Positions 48,750 to 60,700 of a stretch of 64,000 nt of DNA are shown here, in pieces. The notes under the pieces were generated by a model. It did not search any database, was not told the DNA's origin, and saw only the letters and a program-made list of their open reading frames with translations. The DNA comes from Nyssa sinensis. Its lineage: Eukaryota; Streptophyta; Magnoliopsida; Cornales; Nyssaceae. Position numbers and translations under genes: made by a program. The DNA is taken from NCBI GenBank assembly GCA_008638375.1, contig CM018031.1, positions 14,810,062 through 14,874,061 of the forward strand. Direction: 5' to 3'. Every line of letters starts with the position of its first letter. The first letter of the stretch is position 1.

Positions 48750-51700
48750 CCCCTGCCCAAAAAATGCTTTCTGAGGGTAAAGCTAAATTGTCGAACCATT
48801 GATGTGGTTGTTTGGAGTAAAAAGGGTAGGTTTTCTGTAAAATCTATCCACAAGGACTTGTCCTATTTTTGAGGTGCTTAACTATCCAAATGAAGAGTTT
48901 TCGATCCCTTTACTTCTCACCAAGTGGCTTTAATCACTTGGTTGTTTAAGAGGAATAATGCTTGAGTGGATTGTGTGATTAGTGTAGAAATATGTTAATT
49001 CCATGTAACAGTGTCATGTGTGAAGAGGCCTTGGAACCAGCAGATTATCTATTTCTCCATGGTTTTTTGGTGAGGGATTTAGTGGATTTCTGTTTTCATT
49101 GTTGTTGGTGTTACATGGCTTTTACCTCACTACGGATCAATGCCAGTAGCAAGGAGTTGAGATGCTTGAAGTGGTTCATACCTATCAAAAAAAGAAAAAA
49201 GAAAAAGAAGTTCAGAGTTTTGGGCAATATAGGAAAAAAATACAAGAATTTCTGGAATTTTGGACTCTGGAGTGTTTGTGTGCATAGTTAAAATTTATGG
49301 TTTTGAGGAATCTTTCTCTGGGACCTCTGGAGGGCATAGGGAATGTATGCTTTTTTGTTAATTTTTCAGATAGTCTTATTTTTATTTTTTTAATAAATTA
49401 TGCTTCTATGCTTGCACATCTCAGGTGTACATGTGCTTTGCTCTTCTCTCTCTAAATAATAATAATAATAATAAATGAAAATATTCCGACTGTAAGTGAT
49501 TGTAAAATCTGCAATTATTTAGATGTAACCGATCACTTTTTGAGAATTTAAAATTTGTTGATTTTGTAAACAAATCTATTCTTTGGTTATGGGCTTATGG
49601 CAGCTTTCAATCCAGATAATCTCCTAATTGAGATAATGCATCCCTGGCTTTAATTGCAATGCTGTTGCAAACTGTTTCTTGTAATTGTATGAGAGCTGGA
49701 CAGGTGGTGGTTCCAGCCTGGATGACCTTATTTGATTGCTAAATCAAATTGGGAAGTTTAGCAAATGGATATTTTGTGTCCACCACTTCCTATCAACACC
49801 TTTCTTACTAAATGCATGAAACATGCACTCTCTCTCACGCTATATCGCATGTTCTATCAAAATGGTACAGGACTGGAACTCCCGATAAAGAGAGAAAAGC
49901 AGACTGGAACTCCATGGCAGAAAAGTTGGTTCTCTTCAAGAGAGCAGTAACCTTCCCCCAACTCTCTCTCTTTCTGCCATGACCTGCATGGTTTGATGAA
50001 AAATCTATCTCATGTTTCATTCTGATTTGAGTACTTGGGAGCAATTTGTCCTGCTCTCAACTAGTCTATAATTTGGTCTGGTTTTGGATCTAAAACAAGT
50101 GGAGAAGCCCCAAAGGTTTGATATTTCAGTGTGGTAACATGGTGTGAGATGTAAATGTGATTAAGAGAAACAAGTTCGTAATATTTAGTGTCAAGAATTG
50201 TATGAGTTGACATTTCACATATTAAGGCTATTGAAATTCCATCTTCGATAATTGAATTATCAAATGTTGCAAAAGAATCTATGCAATATAGAGGCGGTGG
50301 TTTTAAATAATTTCCGTTACATTACGTATAAGTTTTTTGTCTCTCTGATACCAATATTGGTTGCTGTATTGTTGTGACTAAAATTCACAACCGTATTGAC
50401 CGTTGCCATTATGTATCAGCTGTTATACCTGATTTAAGTTTTTTTTTCTTGCAAATTTTTAATTTTCTTTTACTTTAAATTTTTTTTTTTTTTTCTACAA
50501 AATTCTTATGATATCTATTTTTATAAGATTTATATACAACAAAGATACATAACAAAATAATCCAAAAAATTGAAATGGATTACCAAAACATTTGGGTCAA
50601 TACAAACTCGAAAAGGCTTCTTGGCTTCTAAATTTTTAATTTTTTTTATTCCATAACTAATCACACTAAATTGACTTTTATTCTTATAATTATTTTTTGT
50701 TATTATTTATATTATTTGTTATAATATTATTCAAATTAAATAATATTTCTTATTAGTTTAATTTTAAAAAATTCATATAAAATAATAAAATATATTCTTA
50801 TGTGTTATTTATAAGAAAGATATTTTTTAGGTGTTAGAAAATTAAAAAATAATAGTAAAAATATTAAAATGTGTTAATTATAGTCAAGATATGAGTTGAC
50901 TTTTAAGATATTTGCTAGTGTTTGAAAAACATTTATAGTTGCGATTTTCGATTCCCATTATGAATGACCCGATACTCCCGATACCGTTATACCGCGACCA
51001 CAACCGAGTTGTATCCAAAGACCGCGATTTAAATCCATTACTTGATAGAGAGAGAATTTTAAGTTCTGTTGGGGTGCTAGTAGTGCTGAGGATTTGTTTG
51101 ATTGATTAGAGAAATCAACTTGCCATCTCAGTTGTTGTGCCTCAATTTTGAGTAGTGCATCATATTTGTTTTGAATCATGATATAAATTTAGGAATTGGA
51201 ATGAACTTTAAATCTAACTTTCAGTGGATATCCTTCCCCAAAATGAGCTCTACACAAGCCTTATAATTTTGCCCCACCCAAATCAATCAAAAAGGTCACA
51301 TTGATCTACCAAACTGCAAAATTTTCTATTACCAAGTTGCCATTAAGAAATTCAAAATTGGGCTAAGCCCATCTTTGGAAATGTAAATGTAGCTGCACTA
51401 GGTGGTATTAAAAGTTAACCGAGATGATGTGATCATTTGCTGGTAATGGCTTGGCAACATTTGAAGGCTCTTAAGGTATGAGGGAAGGACTGAAGATAAA
51501 TGAATTTAAATCAAGCTTTAGATCGAGAGAAAAGTGGAAATTAAAAGAGAGAAGAAAAGATTAAGACAATTTTTATTTTGTCACACATTAAAATATTATC
51601 TAACAGAGATAACATCTAAAACTCTCACATATATGCAAATATAAAGGGAAAAAAGTACAATATTACCCTTAATCATATAAGACTACTATCTCAATACTCT

Positions 51701-54700
51701 CCCTCAAGTTGGAGCGAAGATATCTACTAGGCCCAACTTGTTCAAACATGAATGTAGAAGAGAAGGACTAAATGTTCTAGTGAAAACTTCCGTGAGTTGA
51801 TTATTAGAGAAAATCCCAACAATAGAAATGATTCCAACTTGAACCTTTTCACGAATAGAGTGAACATTAACCTCAATATGTTTTGTACGTTTATGAAGAA
51901 TCGAACTGAAGCAATCTTAATAGCCAGTTTGGTTATCACAATAGAGAGGTATAGACTTGGGAGAAGGAAATCCAAGCTCTATGAGTAGGGATTTCAACTA
52001 TAAAATTTTACAAGCATCATGAGCCATTGCAGGAGATTCAGCTTCAATAGAAGTGTGAGAAGTGACAGTTTATTTCTTACTCTTCCAAGAGACTAGATTA
52101 TTCCCATAGAAGGTGCAAAAACCTAGAAGTGGAACGTTTATCAGTCAAAGATCTAACATAATCAACATCACTGAAACTTGAGATAGATGAATCACCATTG
52201 TCTATATAAAATAACCTCAATCCCGATAAGATTTTGTATATCAAAGAATCCGCTAGACAGATTCCAAATGTATAGTCCTAGGACAATGTATAAACTGGCC
52301 AACAATACTTACTGCAAAAATATGATTATGCCTAGTATTTGTCAGATGAATAAGACGACCTATTAAATGCTGGTAAGCTAAAGGATCCTTGAGAGGCTCA
52401 CCAATATCAGCATGTAGCTTGTAATGAGGGTCCGTAGGAGCTTGTGATAGTCTACAACCAAGCAAGTCTGTAACTTGTAACAAATCATGAACGTACTTGC
52501 ATTGAGATAAAGAGATACCCCGTTTGGAGTGAGCAACCTCAATCCTAAGAAAGTAACGAAGATGGCGTGAGTCTTTCACATCAAAAACCTAACTTAACTC
52601 CTTCTTTACCTTGGCAATGAAGGAAAAGTCATCTTTTGTAATAATAATATCTTCTACATAAACAAGAACAATTGTGCAAAGACTGTTATGACTCCTATGG
52701 ATAAAACATGTATGGTCTGAATGACAAAAAGCGAGTCCCAAAGCTAGAACAACCACCAAACCGCTAAACCATGCTCTAAGAGATTGTTTTAACTCATAAA
52801 GAGACTTGAAAATTCTGTAAACCTTCCCATAATACTCCCCATGGGGCCCAAAACCGGGAGTTGGCTCCATATAAATTTCCTCATGAAGCTCACTATGAAG
52901 GAAAATATTTTTAACATCCATCTAATAAAGAGGCCAGTGATGGTGAGCAACAAGAGATAAGGACTCGAACAGTAGTGAGTTTAGCAACTGGAGTATAGGT
53001 AACAGTGAAATCAAGTCCAAGGAGTCTAAGTGAAACCTTTAACGACCAGCCGAGTTTAATAGTGTTCAATGATGCCAACCTCACGATATTTGATAGTGAA
53101 GACCCATTTGCATCTAACAGGACTTTTGTCAGGAGAAAGATTAACTAGAACCCACGTATTATCTTTCCGAAGAGCCCCCATTTCAGTGATCATAGCTGCT
53201 GACCAAGAAGGGTGACGAAGGGGTTCACTCACAGCGCGAGTAATAGTGACCGAGTCACTGAGGAAGTTAAAAAAAAAAAAAAAACTGCGATACTACAAAG
53301 GGAGACCTTGATAAGACAAAAATCGAGCAATAGGGTGAATACTGACAACTCTGTTGTCCTTTGCATAAAACAACAATCAAGTCAAAGTCAGTGGAAGATG
53401 AAGGAATTAGAGAAATAACTAGAGCAGAGGATGTATTTGAGGCAAAAGAAGATTGAGGCACATTGCTTGAAATGTGAAGCTTGGCCTGACATGAATAAGT
53501 CAACAATTCACGACATTGAGGAAGAGGACAAGGATCACTAGGAATAGATGAAGGGAATGAAGTAGTCATTGGAAGATTTGGCATCGGCATGGCCAAGGAA
53601 GAAGGATGAGCTTCACAAACCTCCACATTAGTAAAAGAAGAAACATATGGAACATTCTCAAAGAAGGTAACATCAAGGGAGGTAAAGAACCTATGAGAGA
53701 TAGGATCATAACACCAATAACCCTTAAACACAATAGAATACCCCAATAAGATATACTTAATGGACTCATCATCCAGTTTTGTTCGCTAAGGACGACGATC
53801 TTGAACACAACACGTTTATCCAAATATCTTTGGTTCAATAGGAAACAAAGTAGTGTTAGGTTTTAAAAGACTCAAAGGAACTTGACCATGAAGGGTACGA
53901 GTTGGCCTCTAATTAATCAAGTAATTAGCAATACGAACAATCATGCCCCAAAAATACTTAAGCATATTCATAGCCCTAAGTAGACAATGACTACTATTCA
54001 TTAGTTGTCTATTATTACGCTCCGTCATACCATTATGTTTCAGAGTATAAGAATTGATGAGTTGTTGTAAAAGACCATGTTGCTGTAGTTTAAGTTGAAA
54101 AGCAGTGGAGATATACTCCTCTCCGTTATCAGACCTTACAACTTTAACAATATTAACTAAAGTTGAATCGGAGTAACAAAAATAGACAGAACTTTAGTGC
54201 AAGATTTCAACAAATATAGCCAAGTGCATCATGAGTGATTATCAATAAATGTGATATAACACTAATATCCCTCAAAAGATGAAATAGGGGAACGGCCCCA
54301 AACTTCTGTATGTACTAAATCAAATAAATTAGGAGAGCGATGCTTGCGAGAAATATAAGAAGAATGAGTATGTTTAGAAAACTTGCAAATGGCACATTGA
54401 AAATGATGGTTCGTAACTCAAGAAATAACAAATATAAATAGTGAAAATTGACATGGCCTAAACGGGCATGAGTCTTAGAATTAAACCCATTTTTATTAGG
54501 AGACAAAACAAAAACTAAAAGACTAGAGGGAAAGACTGTTGATGGACTCTTACTCGTCGCACTTAGTTGATACATGCCATCCTTTTCACATCCCATGCCA
54601 AAAATCTTTTTGGAACTCAGATCTTGAAAGACACCGTGATCAAGGAAAAATGTTACTTAGTAGTTAAGGAATTTGGTAAGATGACTACCAGATAACAAAT

Positions 54701-57700
54701 TTGTAGATAATTTGGATACGTGAAGAACAAATGTGAGAGAAAGATGAGATGATAAAAGACACTACCTATGCAAGTAACCATTTGCTTGTTGCACAAATCA
54801 AGCATTAATAGGAGGATGGGAAGAGGAAAGTAAATGGGCCTCACTAGTCATATGATCAAAAACACTCAAATCAATAACCAATGGGGGTTTTGAGCCAAGA
54901 GACATAGTATGAAAAACTGATGTAGTGCTTGAATGAGCAATGGAAGTAGAAGTAGAAGCATGATCAATGGTTGTGGATGTAAAAAGTAGGTGGAGCAGCA
55001 AATCAAGTCTGAGTGGATTGGGCAGCTAGTCTCTCACGAACAATGGCATCAATACGGGAATTCAATTGTCCCATATTGAAGGAAGAACCAAGTGAAGATG
55101 CTATAGGATGACTAGTATCTGCCTGTAACAACTGACTGAGTAGCAGAGGAACCAGTAGAGTGATGCGGAGGGAATTCATTTAATTGGTATCTTGTTGAGA
55201 CCTCATGGTTAGTACCACTACAATAAGTACACTCATGACTAAACAATGTTTCAGTCTGGCCATGGCTGCCCCCATGATCTGAATCACCTCTAGAGCGAGA
55301 GGTAGTGGAACTAGACTGAGTAGCTAAAGTAGAGTGATCAACAATAGGAACTGAAATTAGAGAAATCAAAGAGCGTTGGTGCTCATTAGTTTGAATAGTT
55401 GTATAAACTGTCCATAATGGAGGTAGAGGATGAGAAATTAAAATCTTTGCACGAATAAACTCGAACTCAGGGCAGAGGCCTATAAGAAATGCATAGGTAT
55501 GCTGACGTTCAATACGCTCCACAATAACTTTGGTGGCATCCAATGGAAGATCAGATAAGGGCTTGTGGTTCAACTCCTCCCCACACAAGTCTGAAGTTAT
55601 CCAAAATAATTTGAGACTAGGAGATCATCATGTGCAGCCCAGAAAATATCTCGGTCTAGCTGATAGACCTGAGATTCATTTCGAGCATGTGCATACATCT
55701 CAGTTAAGGCAGTCCAAAGATGGGCAACAACATCATGATACATAAACACACGATAAATCCAAGGCTCCAGAGAGTTAAAAAACCATCTCTACACAGTGTA
55801 ATTATTAACTTCCCATTGAGTGTATTTAGGCTCGTAGAATCTAGTACCTTAGTGGCTCCATTGAGAAGACCTAACTTTTCCTGACTGCCCAAATATAATT
55901 TCACAGATCTTGACCAAGACGGAAATTATTACCATCAAGAAGTTCAGTTGTTATACAATGAACATGGGCTGATATAGTGTGAGATAAGGAAATAGAATCC
56001 TTTGATTTGGATGCCATTAATATAAGAAAAGGGGAAAGAAAAAACAGAATCACAAGGTGGGGAATCACACCCACCAGTAATTAATCAAAATAATGTGGGA
56101 ACTGGGAAAAGTACACCCACAATTCCTCAAATTAGAAGAACAACCAATCTAAGATTAAAAATTGCTAACCTTCACAACAGTGGTATCATATCAGAAGAAA
56201 AAGACTCTAGAGGATCCGAAATAGCAAAGTTTTTAAAAACACTGGTCAGGCCACACATGAACAGTGTAGCCAACCCTTTGGAAGCTTATAAAATCCTCAA
56301 ATCTTGCATATAAATGATCAAAAACAGCAATTGAAGCTACTGAGATGCTAGACACACCTTATAGGACTGAATCCAACAAGAGAAACAGATCAAATCTGAG
56401 CCAAATTGCAGAATGCAGATTGAAAAAAATTGACTCCTTTATCTGAAGAAGTTTTGAAAATAGAAAATTCCTATCAAATGATTTCAAAAAAATCTATAAA
56501 AATCACCATAAAACTTGGGAGGAGAAGACAAATTAGGTCATGTAGGCCTTGCCATTCGACGACCGGTCGGCGATGACGTTAGTGCGACGGCAGCCTCTTG
56601 CTGATGTTTTCTCAACTGTTTATCAGTTCTGATACCAAAATGAAGTTAAATCAACCTTTAGATCAAGAGAAAAGTGGAAAAATGGTAGAGAGTCGAAGAG
56701 AATAAGAGAGTTTTTATTCTGTCACATTCTAAGATAAATCCTAAAACTCTCACATATATGCAAATATAAAGGGATAAATACAATAATGCCCTTAGTTATA
56801 TAAGACTACTATCTCAATAAAGATATGGATTGAATTTCTCAGAAAGATTATCAACTTTGCAGTGACTGATGATTTCTCATGATAGGAAGGAACACTAGAT
56901 CATGATTAATAGAACTGATCTTATATAACTCATATTGACTTAATGAAGATGATTACTGTACAAAAATTTCTGAAAAAGATTTATACAAATGTATAATGTC
57001 TGTGATGTATAAATTTTAATATTCAAAATATGTTCTAATTGAGTTTCCTCTGCCCTTTCAAATTGAATCAATTTACTGTGTTTTTGTGTCATTTGTACTG
57101 TTTAATTTTGATAGTTGTTTCATGTCAGAAACTTGGCAGCTTTATGGAGATGCTATTTGGTGGCCGCTATGTACTCCTTCTGATGTCACTATTTTCAATA
57201 TACTGTGGTTTGATTTACAATGAATTCTTCTCTGTTCCTTATCACATATTTGGCGGATCTGCTTACAAATGCAGAGATGGTACATGCAGGTACATTTTAT
57301 TTTATTTTTAAATCTCCAAATAAAAGCAAACTAGTCTGACTAATGCGTTAGATTTTTCAAAACATACTATCCAATGCTTTCTCTGTCAATAAAGAATCTA
57401 GGCCTTTTGATTGTCAAAGAGGAAAATTAATTCTCGATAACAATTTTGGAGCTACTTGTTCCTAGAATGAATCTCTTACCTTCTGAATGCTGTTGATGTG
57501 CTGTCTTTAATATAAAAACACGCTCATTATATTCATTGGTCAAAACATGTAATGTTCATATTGTACAGTCACATCAGTGATTATGTGATGTTGTAGTTAT
57601 GCTTAATATGCTTGGATCAATATCCCAGCCTACTAGGCCATTAGACCATATATTAGCTAAGAACATGATGTAAATCTATAGCTAGTTTAGGTACAAGTTC

Positions 57701-60700
57701 CCTTACCATATTTGAATCTTATTATTTCATTGTAACTTTTGGTTGTTATATGGTATTTGACTGCTTCATTCTAGCACATCAGAATTATGTGATAAGATGG
57801 AAGTGACTGTTGACCTAGTCAGGACTCAGTAGGTGGTGATTTTTTTTTCTGTTGCTTTTCTTCTTGCATTAGTTTTGTATTCAAACCTGTAGCGTGGCTA
57901 AGGGTATTCTATGTTTCTTTAAGTGGTGATTTGATTCCAAGTGCATTAGGGGTTATATATATGCGTGCGTGTCTAAACCTACTTCTGCAGTGGTCATGTT
58001 TTTGAATTCTGATTACATCGGAATTAATTAAATAATGCGAAGAAAGTTTGTTGACCTCGATAGGGTTTTTCTTGGTAACAGAATAAATTTCTGTTATTTT
58101 TCAATCTAATCTAACCTTTATATCAACCATAAACATAATTTTGATCATTAAACCACCAACTCATCTAAAAGCTTAAGCTATTAGAGAGGTGTAACTTAAG
58201 TATTTAATACTCTTACACGCCCCCCTCATGATTGGGCCTACACATACAACAATTATAATTATCAGGGTAACAATTGGAACCTAGGATATTTGCATGTTCT
58301 CGTAGCATATTAAACCACCAACTCATCTAAAAGTTTAAGCTATTAGAAGGGTGTAACTTAAATATTTAATATTGTTAAGACTAATCAAATGCCTCACAAT
58401 TAATATGGCACATCTCCTACATGCTATCGTGCATTCTTAATTTTTCCTACCCAATACCACATTCTTCAAACTCATGAAGTTAGTACATAACATTGGATTC
58501 ACATTTTTTTAATGAGTTATTAGGTATTTATTTTTAACAACAATTTTTTGTGCTTTGATAGTGATGCACGTTCAGTTGGTTTAGTCAAATTTAGAGATCC
58601 ATATCCGTTTGGTGTGGATCCCAGCTGGCGTGGAAGTCGTACAGAGCTTCCTTTTTTGAACTCTCTCAAAATGAAGATGTCTATTTTACTGGGTGTGGCC
58701 CAGATGAACCTAGGGATCATATTAAGTTACTTCGATGCGCATTTCTTTGGCAACTCACTGGATATTAGGTGTGTAATCTCTACTTTTTCCCCCCTTTCTA
58801 TCATTGTAATCTAAAGGTAAGTAGGGAAGAGTGGAACTTATTTTGTTTTTTATTGTTAGGCATCAGTTTGTGCCACAGATGATCTTTCTTAACAGCCTTT
58901 TTGGGTATCTTTCTCTTCTCATTGTCATCAAGTGGTGCACGGGTTCTCAGGCTGATCTCTATCATGTGATGATTTACATGTTTCTGAGTCCCTTTGAGGA
59001 TCTTGGTGAGAATCAGTTGTTTTGGGGCCAGAGTGTACTTCAGGCATGACCTCTTCTTATTCTTGTTTTAGACTGCATGAACTCATTTTTTCAGTTTCTG
59101 CTTGTTTTGGTTGTTAATAATTAGATTTCTGCAGGTCATATTGTTGCTTTCGGCAATTGTTGCAGTTCCATGGATGCTTTTTCCAAAACCTTTTATTTTG
59201 AAGAAACTTCACTCAGAGGTATTTTGTGCATTAACTTCTTGTCTTACATTTCTTATTCCTGGTTTGAATGAAAAGCCTTCCTGCATGTAATCAGCTCTTA
59301 TTCTTGTGTTGTTTGCTTAGTTATTGTTTACGTTTACTCTCCTTGTATATACTTCGTGTCATTTCTTCAAAAACTTCTTCTATTGCCCTAGGTCAGCATA
59401 TTCTATCTTCCCTCACTCTCTCTTTCTCTCTCTCTACATATATATATATATATATCTACACACACATGCCAAATCATCCATTTCAATGAAATACAATAAT
59501 TCAGATCCGTGTTTATTGAATTGATGCAGCAGCCTATTTTTCTTAAAGTGTGAAATTGTACATCTCATAAAGGGGCATGTTAACTTTGGCTTCTTGATAG
59601 CTTAAATATCAGAAAACTATTTAGATGGAATAGTCGTTTTGTTGAACTCCTGTTTGTGATTGTTGATGGCACCCGGACTTTAGTTGCATCTTGTTTGGCA
59701 ATTTTATATGCTGCCACACTTGCTACAATTAACTATTACCTGGAAAGATGTACTATAATACTTCACTTCATAGGAATGCTATGAAATGGATTATCTAGAT
59801 TCTAGAGAAAAGAAAAGGGAAGTGCAATAAAATGCCAAGTTATGATCTCTTATTCTCGTCAGCATATGATTGACATTGGCAGCTTACATCCTTACAAAAA
59901 ATTTTGACACTTCTGCCATAGTTTCCTGGAGAGAATAAGACAATATTACACACAGTTTTACTTGCCCCTCTCATGGTTCCAATACATATTTTGTTCCAAA
60001 AGGGTCAGTGATATTTCATGGTCAGTGGCAGTGGTGGACCTACAGGTAAGCCAAGGGGGGGCTATGGACCCCCCAAAGTTTTGGAAATTGTATTTTTACC
60101 CATATTTTGTATACAATTTTTTTTATAAAAAAAATTAGAAGTTGCCCCCTCAAATTTTTTGTATATTTATACATAAATCCCCCTTAAGTTTTAACTTTGG
60201 TGTTTTTGAGCCCCCCGCCCCCCAACTCTATGGGCTAGGTCCGCCACTGGGACTCAGTGGTATTTCAAAATTCACAATAACCAGCAAAAACAATTCACTT
60301 TTCCAGCAGTGTTTGAGTGCTGCTTTTCTTTTCAATTGTCTGAAGAAATATGATCCTCTTATGGCTAGAGGGACAAGTGATGGGGAACAAGGACCCCATT
60401 AGGCCAGTTGTATTTGATCCCAAAGGATAGTTTAATTTATGTATTTTTTAATCTTATTTAGGGCTTATTTATTTTAAGACTTAATCTATTTTACCAGTTT
60501 TTTTTTTTTCGTAAGTTTATTTACAGTGTGGCTATATAGGAGTTGATGTGTTGGAGACAGGTAGACAAGGATCAAAATATCGTTTCGATGTATAGTTTCG
60601 GTTTGTCTAGAAACGGAAACGTTTCGGAAACATAATGGAAACGGAGAAAAAATTGGAAACATGTGGAAACATAACTTAAAATTTATTTATTTATACAAAT

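Larger units (their letters stand above)
51501..56816 (-). mobile_element. Full-length Ty1/copia element in VHA-a1 intron 11, antisense
   Basis: LTRs 51501-51693 and 56641-56816 share TTAAATCAA..TTTAGATC and ACTCTCACATATATGCAAATATAAAGGG-type blocks and have TG...CA ends. The 5-bp target duplication ATAAA is perfect (51496-51500 and 56817-56821). On the minus strand: primer-binding site TTTGGTATCAGAAC at 56638-56625, gag from ATG 56017 with a zinc knuckle [14 protein letters not shown] (last Cys replaced by Arg) near 55230, protease near 54880, integrase with LGHVNFHYL near 54480, reverse transcriptase 52921-52589 with YVED in place of YVDD, RNase H remnants to 51710, and polypurine tract AACTTGAGGGAGAG next to the left LTR. 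Protease DSG reads DLS. Many stops and frameshifts; inactive. LTRs differ by indels and substitutions, so the insertion is not recent. Confidence 0.93.

Noticed and set aside
50290..51030. Possible foldback with GCGGT..TTTAAAT words at both ends
   Set aside because: The ends do not pair as a clear inverted repeat by hand, although a similar GTATCGGGAGTATCGGG word occurs near 29120; not enough to call an element.
48480..57128. Idea that VHA-a1 is two separate gene fragments
   Set aside because: Exons 11 and 12 join in phase at a family-conserved point ([15 protein letters not shown]); the gap is an intron enlarged by transposons.
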